Positions 17,635 to 25,655 of a DNA stretch of 64,000 nucleotides are shown here, in pieces. A program made the position numbers and the translations under genes. This DNA comes from Methanosphaerula subterraneus (lineage in GTDB: Archaea; Halobacteriota; Methanomicrobia; Methanomicrobiales; Methanospirillaceae): contig NZ_CP170508.1 in assembly GCF_052055875.1 (NCBI RefSeq), forward strand, positions 2,542,001 through 2,606,000, in the 5' to 3' direction. Under the pieces are notes generated by a model that worked only from the letters and a program-made list of their open reading frames with translations, was not told the origin of the DNA and searched no databases. Within the stretch, counting starts at the first letter, position 1, and each line of letters opens with the position of its first letter.

Positions 17635-18587
17635 CTCCGCCTCCGCAGCATCGTCCGGAACTGGCGGTCATCGAAGTGATGGGGCTCCTCCTGGACCCCC
17701 ACCGCATGAAGGAAGACATCATCGAGGGTCGGCTCCCGAAGCGACAGCGACGTGACGGTTATGCCGTTCGCTGCGAGGGCCTGGGCGATCAGCGGGAGCG
17801 CCTCCTTCCCGTTCTCCACCGTGAAGGAGACCTCGTCCTCCACCTGCCCGACGACCCGGACTCCCTCGATCTCGGGAGGGATGAAGTTCCCTGCGATCGT
17901 CGCGGTGATGATGTCCTCCATCAGCCGGGACTTGAGGTCAGCCGGGGATCCGAGGGCCATGATCTTTCCATTACTGATGATCCCGACCCGGTCGCAGTAC
18001 TGATCGGCCTCATCCAGGTAGTGCGTGGTGACGAAGATCGTCATTCCTCTCTTCCGGAGTTCCCTGATATGTTCCCAGATCTTCTTCCTCGCCGCGACGT
18101 CGAGCCCGATGGTCGGTTCGTCCAGGAAGAGCACGGCGGGTTCGTGCACCAGCGCCTGGGCCAGTTCGAGCCGGCGGCGCATCCCCCCTGAATAGGTTTT
18201 GACGAGATCGTCGGCCCGTTCAGATAGGTCCATAACCGCGAGCGCTTCATCGGCCCGGCCTTTCGGGTCCGACACCCCATAGAGCCTGGCGAAGAAGAGG
18301 ACGTTCTCCCGCCCGGTCATCTTGATGTCGACGGCCATCTCCTGCGGGACATAACTGAGTCTCTTCCTCACCAGATTCCCTTCTGTCACAATATCGTGAC
18401 CACAGACCAGCCCTTCACCTTCTGTCGGGTGCAGCAGCGTGGTGAGCATCAGCACGGTGGTGGTCTTGCCGGATCCGTTGGGGCCCAGCAGGCCGAAGAT
18501 CTCGTTGTCGACCGAGAGGGTGAGATGGTCGACAGCACACAACGAGTCATAATATTTCGTAAGACCCCGGGTCTCTATCGCATTCAT
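17631..18587 (-). CDS. ABC transporter ATP-binding protein
   Basis: A 318-residue ATPase of the DrrA/CcmA type. Walker A is GPNGSGKTT (residues 35-43), the signature is YSGGMRRRLELAQAL, and Walker B is AVLFLDEPTIGLD with the H-loop in FVTTHYLDEADQ. The C-terminal extension (about 230-318), which ends with LSLREPTLDDVFLHAVG, is typical of this subfamily. It overlaps the permease gene by four bases. Confidence 0.92.
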   Translation of the reverse strand: MNAIETRGLTKYYDSLCAVDHLTLSVDNEIFGLLGPNGSGKTTTVLMLTTLLHPTEGEGLVCGHDIVTEGNLVRKRLSYVPQEMAVDIKMTGRENVLFFARLYGVSDPKGRADEALAVMDLSERADDLVKTYSGGMRRRLELAQALVHEPAVLFLDEPTIGLDVAARKKIWEHIRELRKRGMTIFVTTHYLDEADQYCDRVGIISNGKIMALGSPADLKSRLMEDIITATIAGNFIPPEIEGVRVVGQVEDEVSFTVENGKEALPLIAQALAANGITVTSLSLREPTLDDVFLHAVGVQEEPHHFDDRQFRTMLRRRR

Positions 18588-18835
18588 CGCAGTCCCCTAG
18601 AATGATCGGTGGTCATCGTTATCATCTTCTGTGCTGTGCATGCACGTTCGCCCGCCATGATCTCCCTGTTCGGCGGGATGGAACCTGTGATTCTGGGGCG
18701 CGGCGAACCGACAACCGATCAGGACCGGGTCCACACCAGAGATGCTGACCTGTCCGGAAACTCCCTGCAGTTCGGCAGCGGCGAGCGCCATCACGCATCC
18801 TCCGCTGATACGGATGAAGATAGATAAAAAAAGTA
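18588..18835. other. Intergenic region upstream of the ABC exporter and downstream of mch
   Basis: This 248-bp stretch contains short open frames on both strands, but none has a family match or a ribosome binding site that I can support. At its end, A7 at 18826-18832 is a T7 run on the minus strand, the likely start of mch termination. Confidence 0.4.
18826..18832 (-). terminator. T7 terminator of mch
   Basis: Seven A residues on the plus strand, read as T7 by the mch transcript, lie just beyond the mch stop at 18836. Confidence 0.55.
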
Positions 18836-19783
18836 TCAGAGGAGCCCGAAGGACTTCAGGGTGACCTCTGGGTTCACTGCGCCGACGTGGTAGACCACGC
18901 CTTCGGTCAGCTCGTTGATGACGACCTCTGCCGGGGAGAAGAGCGACGTGTCGATCTTGTAGAAGTCGAATTCGGCCTCCTTGAAGATCTCATAGAACGG
19001 CTTGCCGTATCCCTTGGACTTGTTGGATGGAATCTTGTCCAGGTAATCCTTGATCTCGGGCGCCTTCATCGTCAGCATGATCCTGCCGTGGTAGATGGTC
19101 GCGTCGTTGGTGCAGCCCATCGCCCGGGTCGCGTCCTTCTTCACCGGTGGAATCGGTGCGGTCCCGATCGCCGAGATGATCTTGGTGGTGTCGAAGCCGA
19201 GCTCGTTCAGCTTGTAGATGGCCGTCTCGACACAGCGGCCTGATACCTGGATCGAACCGACCGGCGATGCCGTCGGTGCGACGACCGCGCAGACATTGCC
19301 GACGTCCACGTGGCACTCTGCTGCGATCTTCTCCATCACCTCGCCGTTGGGCAGGTGGTCGCTCTCAAGGGCGATCACGGCCGAGTCGAAGTCGTCCTCG
19401 TACCCGATCACCTCAAAGGTGTGCTTCGGCTTGAGGGCGAGGGCCCGTGCCGGTCCGCTTCCCATCGCAAAGTAGTTGCCCACCTTGACCGTCCAGCCGG
19501 CCTTCTGTGCCCCGAGGCATGAGATCGAGGGGAAATCGGTGTTCACGTCGATGAACGGCATCGGGATGCCGCTGATATCTCCCATCCGGAAGTTGATCTC
19601 GCCGAGACCGCCCATACAGATCTCGGTGAAGGCACGCCCTGCGGAATATCCTCCGCGTGTGCTTACACCACAGTCGACAATACGTGCGCCGTTGCCAAGT
19701 TCATGGTAGGCGGCATTAAATTCCTCTGCAAATTCCGCTAAATTCTCAAATATCTCTAATGCAAGTTCATTCACGCTGAGCAC
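18836..19783 (-). CDS. mch: Methenyltetrahydromethanopterin cyclohydrolase
   Basis: A 315-residue cytoplasmic enzyme that interconverts 5-formyl-H4MPT and methenyl-H4MPT, step three of CO2 reduction to methane. Recognisable blocks are GNGARIVDCGVSTRGGYSAG, ICMGGLGEINF, GSGPARALALKPK, VAPTASPVGSIQVSGRC and ATRAMGCTNDATIYHG. Length matches the family. The start is GTG at 19783, preceded by a ggggg-type ribosome binding site about six bases away. It is transcribed alone or as the last gene after the Cdc6-like operon, from which it is separated by 73 bp. Confidence 0.97.
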   Translation of the reverse strand: MLSVNELALEIFENLAEFAEEFNAAYHELGNGARIVDCGVSTRGGYSAGRAFTEICMGGLGEINFRMGDISGIPMPFIDVNTDFPSISCLGAQKAGWTVKVGNYFAMGSGPARALALKPKHTFEVIGYEDDFDSAVIALESDHLPNGEVMEKIAAECHVDVGNVCAVVAPTASPVGSIQVSGRCVETAIYKLNELGFDTTKIISAIGTAPIPPVKKDATRAMGCTNDATIYHGRIMLTMKAPEIKDYLDKIPSNKSKGYGKPFYEIFKEAEFDFYKIDTSLFSPAEVVINELTEGVVYHVGAVNPEVTLKSFGLL

Positions 19784-19856
19784 AGGTAAACCCCCTTATG
19801 CCAATAAGGACGGTTGCAGAATAGATAAGATTTTTCAAACCGATCTCCAGGATCGG

Positions 19857-20981
19857 TCACTTCAGGGCGTCGAGCACCTGGGCGGGGTCATACCTGAGCG
19901 TCAGCAGGCGCGAACGCCCACGACCTCCCCGGTACCTGATATCGATCAGATGCATCGCCTCGAACTTGTTGATCATCTCGTAGATTCGGGTGTATCCGTA
20001 GGGCAGGTGATCCCCGACCGAGCGGGAGAACTCCCCTATTGAGATCTCACCCTCCTGCAGGGACTGCTCTGCGAGCAGCCGGAGGAGCACCTTCTCCTCC
20101 TCTTTGAAGGTCCGGATCGTGGCGAGCAGGTGGAGGGACGTGGAGACCTCGTAGGCCTTGCAGACGTCGGCCTCCTCGATCACGCGCCGCGCAGCGGACT
20201 CTGCGTTCAGCCCGGCCCGCTTCAAGAGGTCTATCCCGACCCGGAGGTCGCCGGCATTCATCGTTCTGTCGACGACGAGGTCCAGCACCGCTTCAGGGAG
20301 TACGTTCGGGTAGAAACCCTGCCCTGCCCGCTCGGAGAGGATCTGTTTAGCCTCCACGCAGGTATAGGGTGGAAAGTAGATCTCGTTCGGCCGGAAGACC
20401 GACTGGACCCGCTGGTCGATCCTGCTCATAAGGTCCACCGTGAGGTCGCTGATGATCGTGATCACCCCGATCCTGGTATCTGGATAGACCTCGTGGGACC
20501 GGAGGAGCGTGTAGAGTACCCTGTTGATCTCGTTCTCATACAGCAGATAGTTCGCATCATCGAGGGCGACCACCAGCACTGTTCCATCCCGTTCCAGGAT
20601 CTTTCCGATAGAATCGAAGACTCTCTTGGCTGAGAGGCCGGTGGAGCGCGGGAGGTGGCCTGAAAGCCGGTAATAGATCTGGGAGAAGATCCCGAACTGG
20701 GTGTTGTCGATCTGGCAGTTCACATAGACCGGGACCAGTTTTCTGGTGCTCTCCTCGATCTCAGCGAAGACCTTCTTGATGCTGGTCGTCTTCCCGGTGC
20801 CCGGGACCCCTTTGACGAGCGTATTCAGCGGCCGCGAGCCGGTCATCCCAGGTCTGAGCTGGTAGACGAGCTCGCGCATCTGCTCCTCGCGAAAGTGGAT
20901 CTCGTCGGGGACGAAGTCGATCTCAAAGACCTCAGGGTCCTTAAAGAGCGTCTCGTCCCACATCAACGGCTTGATAGTCAT
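19857..20981 (-). CDS. ORC1/Cdc6-family AAA+ ATPase
   Basis: A 374-residue AAA+ protein of the archaeal Orc1/Cdc6 group with a C-terminal winged helix. Walker A is GVPGTGKTT (residues 58-66). The Walker B position reads VVALDDANYLL, with Asp-Asp instead of the usual Asp-Glu. The arginine-rich sensor region DQRVQSVFRPNEIYFPPY and the sensor-2 type region MNAGDLRVGIDLLKRAG are present. The winged helix (about 295-370) ends with YRGGRGRSRLLTLRYD. The start could instead be GTG at 21005. The gene for a zinc-finger protein lies immediately upstream. It may bind origins or act as a paralogue with another role; the chromosome origin itself is not evident here. Confidence 0.82.
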   Translation of the reverse strand: MTIKPLMWDETLFKDPEVFEIDFVPDEIHFREEQMRELVYQLRPGMTGSRPLNTLVKGVPGTGKTTSIKKVFAEIEESTRKLVPVYVNCQIDNTQFGIFSQIYYRLSGHLPRSTGLSAKRVFDSIGKILERDGTVLVVALDDANYLLYENEINRVLYTLLRSHEVYPDTRIGVITIISDLTVDLMSRIDQRVQSVFRPNEIYFPPYTCVEAKQILSERAGQGFYPNVLPEAVLDLVVDRTMNAGDLRVGIDLLKRAGLNAESAARRVIEEADVCKAYEVSTSLHLLATIRTFKEEEKVLLRLLAEQSLQEGEISIGEFSRSVGDHLPYGYTRIYEMINKFEAMHLIDIRYRGGRGRSRLLTLRYDPAQVLDALK

Positions 20982-21011
20982 ACCCCTCTCTTCGGTGCTG
21001 CACACCCCATC

Positions 21012-21680
21012 TTATGCCTTCTTCATACAGGTCTTGCAGAGCGTCCTGCTCATGAAGAGCTGCGACATCTTCTGCTCGGAGGAGCTGACCGCGCAGCCGC
21101 AGATCTCGCAGCTGGCCCCGGACGGTGCCGCCTGTGGCGGAGCCGCGGGCGCCGCAACCGGTGCCGCAACAGGCGCCGGCGTTGGGGGAGCCTGGGGTGG
21201 GGCCGGAGTAACCGGTGCGGGTTCCGGCTGGATCACAGGTTCCGGTTGTTTCTCCTGTTTCTTCGGTTTTTCTGATTTCTGCGATGGGACGGCCTTTGTT
21301 TCGGTTCTTTCGCTCGTTGGTGCCGCCGGCTCTTCGGCCGGAACCGGGGCCGCCTCTGCGGGCGGCGTCAGGGGCTGCTGTGATGGGGCGGGGGTCTCCA
21401 TATCAGGCCACTCCGGCTCCGGTCGAGGATGGGTCGTGGCCGGCCCTGGTGCAGAGCCCGTGCCGTCGCCCGAGGAGAGAACCCTGGCCCGGTACTTCTC
21501 GATAAGCGCAATGGTGGCAGGGTTTCCTCTTCCAAAGGTGGTGAGCGTCTGGTCGAGAAATCCCACCAGTTCCTGCACCTCCTGCTGGCTGGTCACCTCG
21601 CCGGTCACCTCGAGGCGCAGGTTCTCGTAATTCTCCAGATTGACCGTTATCCCGATCGTGAGGCTCTTCTTCCCTGGCAT
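21012..21680 (-). CDS. Protein with Pro/Ala-rich linker and C-terminal CxxC zinc finger
   Basis: A 222-residue protein in three parts. The N-terminal 65 residues look globular and ribbon-like (LTIGITVNLENYENLRLEVTGEV, then EVQELVGFLDQTL). Residues 70-185 form a low-complexity Pro/Ala/Glu linker. The C-terminal 35 residues hold two Cys pairs, CEICGC and CKTC, likely to bind zinc. It ends about 30 bp before the Cdc6-like gene, so the two are probably co-transcribed, which suggests a DNA- or protein-binding function linked to that ATPase. I do not recognise a named family. Confidence 0.7.
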   Translation of the reverse strand: MPGKKSLTIGITVNLENYENLRLEVTGEVTSQQEVQELVGFLDQTLTTFGRGNPATIALIEKYRARVLSSGDGTGSAPGPATTHPRPEPEWPDMETPAPSQQPLTPPAEAAPVPAEEPAAPTSERTETKAVPSQKSEKPKKQEKQPEPVIQPEPAPVTPAPPQAPPTPAPVAAPVAAPAAPPQAAPSGASCEICGCAVSSSEQKMSQLFMSRTLCKTCMKKA

Positions 21681-21817
21681 AGTATCAATAATGATAGGAT
21701 TCTTATTTATCTCTGACTATGGGGATGAAACCCCATAATCCTGACCAGAACCGGGCAGATGATGAGAGTTACCCCCTCTGATTCTGGTGATGAGGCTGGG
21801 GTCTGATGCCGTTCTGA

Positions 21818-22969
21818 TCAGGAGAAGAGTTCCGTCAGGAACAGATCCCCCCGGATCATCCCGAGCGACCCGTTCGCCGCCGCTTCTTCTGAGAATACTT
21901 CTGTCTTATCCTTTCCCTTTCCGAGCACTGCGCAGGGGACCGGCCCAGCCGTATGCGTCTTCAGCCGGATCGGGGTGGCATGGTCAGGCAGCACGGCGAT
22001 CACGCCGTTGAATTCGGCCATGATGGTGCCGATCATCTGGTCGACCCTCTCGATCGCCTTCACCTTCTCAGAGACCGAACCGAGATGCCCTGCTTCGTCA
22101 GGGGCCTCGACATGCAGGTACAGAAAGTCGAGATCCTTGAGGGCCTCGATCGCGTACCGGGCCTTGGCCTGGTAGTCGGTGTCCAGGTACCCGGTCGCCC
22201 CGGGGACCGTGATCACCTTCATGCCGGCATACCGGGCGATCCCGTTCAGCAGGTCGACCGCCGAGATCATCCCGCCCCGCTTCCCGTACTTCTCCTGGAA
22301 TGGGGTCAGGGCAGGTCGCTTTCCACCGCTCCAGGGCCAGATCATCGTCGCAGCCGGCAATCCCCTGGCCAGGCGGTCCCGGTTCACCGGATGATCGGCG
22401 AAGACCTCGATGCTCTTCTCGATGCAGGCCTTCAGCAGTGATGCGTCCCCTCCGTGCGGGAGGTACTGCTCGATCTCCTCGCCGACGATGTCATGGGGAG
22501 CCGTGCCTTCTGCCCCCTTCCCCTCGTCGACGACCAGCAGGTTCCGGTAACTGACCCCTGAGACAAGTCTCACCCCTGGCACCTGCTCCTGCAGCGACCG
22601 GAAGAGCGCCGCCCCCTCAGCGGAGGTGATATGCCCTGCGCTGAAGTCCTGCATCACGCCGTCTTTGATGGTGACCAGGTTGCACCGGTAGGCGATCTGG
22701 TCGTCGGTCAGGTCGACCCCCATGTTCACGGCCTCAAGCGGGCCGCGGCCGGTGTAGAACCTGGCCGGGTGGTACCCGAGGATCGAGAGGTTGGCAACAT
22801 CGCTGCCTGGCTCAAAACCGTCCGGGACCGTCTGCACCTGCCCGGACCTCCCCTCGCGTGCGATCCGGTCCATGTTCGGGGTGTTCGCATAGGCGAGCGG
22901 AGTCCTGTTCCCCAGCTCCGGGATCGGTTCGTCGGCCATTCCGTCTCCGAGGACGAGCAGGTACTTCAC
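21818..22969 (-). CDS. apgM: Cofactor-independent phosphoglycerate mutase, archaeal type
   Basis: A 383-residue member of the alkaline-phosphatase superfamily, probably interconverting 3- and 2-phosphoglycerate. Metal-binding and active-site blocks are LVLGDGMADEPIPELG, NTPNMDRIAREG, PGSDVANLSILGY (catalytic Ser region), YTGRGPLEAVNMGV, YLHVEAPDEAGHLG and AVLPDHATPIRLKTH. The start is GTG at 22969, which overlaps the stop of the upstream epimerase (GTGA); the frame runs further upstream, but only as a shadow of the epimerase gene. A closely related family has been proposed as an alternative homoserine kinase, and I cannot separate the two by eye. Confidence 0.85.
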   Translation of the reverse strand: MKYLLVLGDGMADEPIPELGNRTPLAYANTPNMDRIAREGRSGQVQTVPDGFEPGSDVANLSILGYHPARFYTGRGPLEAVNMGVDLTDDQIAYRCNLVTIKDGVMQDFSAGHITSAEGAALFRSLQEQVPGVRLVSGVSYRNLLVVDEGKGAEGTAPHDIVGEEIEQYLPHGGDASLLKACIEKSIEVFADHPVNRDRLARGLPAATMIWPWSGGKRPALTPFQEKYGKRGGMISAVDLLNGIARYAGMKVITVPGATGYLDTDYQAKARYAIEALKDLDFLYLHVEAPDEAGHLGSVSEKVKAIERVDQMIGTIMAEFNGVIAVLPDHATPIRLKTHTAGPVPCAVLGKGKDKTEVFSEEAAANGSLGMIRGDLFLTELFS

Positions 22970-23907
22970 GCCTGGTCCTCCAGCATCGCCTGCATCGCGA
23001 CCTCCATACTCTCCCGTGAGTTGATCGTCGGCGTCCAGCCGAGCGCCTTCAGCCGGTCGACGGCGAGCTGCATCTTCGGGACATCTCCAACCCATCCCCG
23101 TTTGCCCCCGGTGTAGTGGTAGGCGACTCCGGTGAGTCCCATCGCTCCAACGACCAGGTCGGCGATCCCGGTCACATCGATCCAGTCCTCTGATCCGATG
23201 TTGTAGGTGTTGACCGTCTGGTCTGCGTGAGCGAGGACGTACAGGATCGCATCCACACAGGCGTGCACCTCGATGTACGACTTGGTCTGGGTCCCGTCCC
23301 CGAGGATCTCGAGCTCTGTCGGGTTCTGCTTCAGCTTGTGCATGAAGTCCCAGAGGATCCCGTGGTTGGAGCGGGCACCGATGACGTTCGCAAACCGGAA
23401 GACCCAGGCCTTCATCTGAAACGAGTGGCAGTAGGCCGAGATGATCGCTTCCGAGGCGAGCTTTCCGGCCCCATAGACCGAGATCGGCTCCATTGGGGTG
23501 TACGACTCCTGGGTCGGGATCACGGTCGCCTCGCCGTAGACCGTCGAGGTGGAGGTGAAGATCAGGTTGCTGACATGCTGCTCCCGCATCGCCTCGAGGA
23601 CCCGCTCGGTCATCACGACACTGCACCGGAACATCGCGTCAGGCGAGGCTGCGCCGCCCCGGACATCGGGGTCTGCGGCGATATGGAAGACCCGGTCGGC
23701 CCCGGCGATCGCCTGCTGCCATCCGTCCGTGAGCAGGTCGGCTGCCAGGAACTCGACCCGTCCGGACCGCTCTGCTGCGGCCAGGTTTGCCCGGTCTCCT
23801 GTACTCAGATCATCGATCACCAGCACGCGGTCGCCCTGCGCTACCAGTGTATCCACAATATGGGACCCGATAAAGCCTGCCCCACCTGTCACCACACTGA
23901 ACATCAT
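22966..23907 (-). CDS. NAD-dependent sugar-nucleotide epimerase/dehydratase (UDP-glucose 4-epimerase-like)
   Basis: A 313-residue extended short-chain dehydrogenase. The NAD-binding motif is TGGAGFIGSH (residues 7-16); DDLSTG follows; the catalytic set is STSTVYGEA (Ser/Thr) and the Tyr-Lys pair in YGAGKLASE. RFANVIGARSNHG and YIEVHACVDAIL are typical of GalE/WbpP-like enzymes. It makes precursors for surface glycans, which fits the glycosyltransferase locus at 40-43.6 kb. It overlaps apgM by four bases, although the two activities have no obvious link. Confidence 0.88.
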   Translation of the reverse strand: MMFSVVTGGAGFIGSHIVDTLVAQGDRVLVIDDLSTGDRANLAAAERSGRVEFLAADLLTDGWQQAIAGADRVFHIAADPDVRGGAASPDAMFRCSVVMTERVLEAMREQHVSNLIFTSTSTVYGEATVIPTQESYTPMEPISVYGAGKLASEAIISAYCHSFQMKAWVFRFANVIGARSNHGILWDFMHKLKQNPTELEILGDGTQTKSYIEVHACVDAILYVLAHADQTVNTYNIGSEDWIDVTGIADLVVGAMGLTGVAYHYTGGKRGWVGDVPKMQLAVDRLKALGWTPTINSRESMEVAMQAMLEDQA

Positions 23908-23943
23908 AGGATATTATGTTTCCACCTCTATAGGAGTACTGCT

Positions 23944-24816
23944 ATGTTCATTGGGATTGACCATGGGACGACGGCGATGCGGTTTGCCGGCGACGGCGCA
24001 TCGTTCAAGATCTCCCGTGAAGAGGCGCGCACATTCGATCTCTCCGCACTGGAGAGACTCTGCCCACTCGATGAGATTGAAGGGATCGCCGTCTGCTATT
24101 CGATGGGCGACGGGATCAGCGCGATCACCCCTATCGGGAAGGTGAGCGACCGGGGTGTCGTCAGCAGGGAAGGGGCCGGCGAGCATATCGGCGGCGGGAC
24201 CCGGGTCTATGATGCGATCCGGGAGAGCGGTCTTCCGGCCCTGGTGATCCCCGGGCTGCACCGGAACTCTCCGACCGATCCGCGGTTCAAGGCCTATTCA
24301 CACCAGACCAGCCCGGAGAAGATCGGGATCGCATACCTGGCCTTTCTCGACCAGGGGCCGGACCTGGTGGTCTCTGACATCTCGTCCAACACGGTGACCC
24401 TGCTGGTCACCGGGGGTACGATCATCGGCGCCTTCGACGCCTGCATCTTCGCCCCCGGCACCCGGCACGGTGCGCTGGACGTCGACGCGATCCGCCGTAT
24501 CGACAACGGCGAGTCGACTGCCAACGAGGCGTTCCTCTCTGCCGGCGTCGGATGCACGATGCCCGAGGAACAGCAGGTCAGGACTGTCGCAATGTTTGCC
24601 GCGATGGAGTGTGCCGCCATGCTGCTGCTCAATCGGTCTGCGAAGGTTGTGCTCGCGGGCTCCCTGGCTCCGAAGGTGGCCCCGGAGGTCGCCGAACTGC
24701 TGCAGAAACAGCCGGTTGTCTATGATGAATGGGCCGCTGCCGAGGGTCTCGCCATGATTGCACGCGATGTTTTTCAGGGGAAGAAGGAGATTCTCGGGCT
24801 TGCGGTCGATCTGTAG
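23944..24816 (+). CDS. Methanogenesis marker protein 12 (intact copy)
   Basis: A 290-residue protein of the methanogen-restricted marker 12 family (TIGR03281). It resembles the ASKHA sugar-kinase/Hsp70 fold: FIGIDHGTTAMRF at the N-terminus is a phosphate-1 motif, SDISSNTVTLLVTGGTIIGAFD a second phosphate motif (from residue 144), and AKVVLAGSLAPKVAPEV the adenosine-type motif. The biochemical function is not known. It lies directly upstream of porC with 39 bp between. Its second half (from residue 146) belongs to the repeated unit and recurs twice as the tail of the chimeric PorB genes. Confidence 0.9.
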   Translation: MFIGIDHGTTAMRFAGDGASFKISREEARTFDLSALERLCPLDEIEGIAVCYSMGDGISAITPIGKVSDRGVVSREGAGEHIGGGTRVYDAIRESGLPALVIPGLHRNSPTDPRFKAYSHQTSPEKIGIAYLAFLDQGPDLVVSDISSNTVTLLVTGGTIIGAFDACIFAPGTRHGALDVDAIRRIDNGESTANEAFLSAGVGCTMPEEQQVRTVAMFAAMECAAMLLLNRSAKVVLAGSLAPKVAPEVAELLQKQPVVYDEWAAAEGLAMIARDVFQGKKEILGLAVDL

Positions 24817-24817
24817 A

Positions 24818-24825
24818 TTTATATT
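24818..24825 (+). promoter_or_regulatory. Putative TATA box of porC (copy 1; repeated at +2898 and +5796)
   Basis: The element tttatatt lies about 35 bp upstream of the ATG at 24856. A GGGAGG ribosome binding site at 24846-24851 follows. The same element occurs before porC copies 2 and 3 (27716-27723 and 30614-30621), so each unit carries its own promoter. Confidence 0.55.
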
Positions 24826-24855
24826 GATTTATCATGTAAGATTATGGGAGGATCT

Positions 24856-25398
24856 ATGCAAGAGCTTCGTATTCATGGGAGAGGCGGGCAGGGCTCGGTC
24901 ACTGCCGCTGAACTCATTGCGGTCGCCGCATTTGAGGGGGGGATGTACGCCCAGGCATTTCCTGCGTTCGGGGTGGAACGGCGCGGTGCACCGGTTCAGG
25001 CCTTTGTCCGTTTCAGTGACAGCATCATTCGGCTGCGGAGCCAGGTCTATGAACCTGACTTTGTGATCGTTCAGGACAGCACGCTGATCAAGGACGTCGA
25101 TGTCTTCAAAGGGCTCAAGAAGGGCGGCATTGCGATCATCAACACCGAGAAGGCGCAGCAGTTCGATGTCCCGGAAGGGGTCAAACTGATCACGATCGAC
25201 GCCACCTCGATCGCGCTGGAGGTGCTCGGGTTGCCGATCACCAACACCGCGCTGATGGGAGCGTTCGCCGCGGCCACCGGGATCATCGCGTTTGAGACCC
25301 TGACCAAGGCCCTGAACGGCCGCTTCAAGGGGCCGCTCGCAGAGAAGAACATTGAAACCGCTCGTCGCGCATACGAGCAGGTCCGGGGTGAGCTGTAA
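24856..25398 (+). CDS. porC: Pyruvate:ferredoxin oxidoreductase gamma subunit, copy 1
   Basis: The 180-residue gamma subunit of the four-subunit pyruvate synthase. It begins LRIHGRGGQGSVTAAELIA, the family signature, and continues with PAFGVERRGAPVQAFVRFSD and the NTALMGAFAAATGI block. An in-frame ATG lies 12 bases upstream, but the GGGAGG site at 24846-24851 with four-base spacing points to 24856. The stop overlaps the porD start. The enzyme makes pyruvate from acetyl-CoA and CO2 with reduced ferredoxin, the entry to cell carbon. Confidence 0.95.
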   Translation: MQELRIHGRGGQGSVTAAELIAVAAFEGGMYAQAFPAFGVERRGAPVQAFVRFSDSIIRLRSQVYEPDFVIVQDSTLIKDVDVFKGLKKGGIAIINTEKAQQFDVPEGVKLITIDATSIALEVLGLPITNTALMGAFAAATGIIAFETLTKALNGRFKGPLAEKNIETARRAYEQVRGEL

Positions 25399-25655
25399 TG
25401 GGGCTTAATGTCGGATGTGTAGCACCCCCCGGGGCTGCGAGAGATAACAAGACCGGTTCATGGCGGGTCTTCTCGCCACGGTTCAAGCATGAGAAGTGCA
25501 CGAAATGCGGGCTCTGCCAGTTGATCTGCCCTGAAGGGTGCATCAAGCAGGAAGGGGACAAATTTGTCCCGGACTACGAGTTCTGCAAAGGCTGCGGGCT
25601 CTGCGCAGAGGAGTGCCCGGTCAATGATATCGAGATGGTGCAGGAGGAGAAGTAG
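25398..25655 (+). CDS. porD: Pyruvate:ferredoxin oxidoreductase delta subunit, copy 1
   Basis: An 85-residue ferredoxin-type subunit with two [4Fe-4S] motifs, CTKCGLCQLICPEGC and CKGCGLCAEECP, which pass electrons between external ferredoxin and the catalytic dimer. The ATG overlaps the porC stop (TAATG). A GGAGGAG site near its end serves porA. Confidence 0.95.
   Translation: MGLNVGCVAPPGAARDNKTGSWRVFSPRFKHEKCTKCGLCQLICPEGCIKQEGDKFVPDYEFCKGCGLCAEECPVNDIEMVQEEK

Noticed and set aside
18597..18827. Small open frames on both strands between mch and the ABC exporter
   Set aside because: Neither has a ribosome site or recognisable domain.
21818..23626. 602-codon reading of the phosphoglycerate mutase frame
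   Set aside because: The first 219 codons run through the epimerase gene in the wrong frame; the GTG at 22969 that overlaps the epimerase stop is the sensible start.
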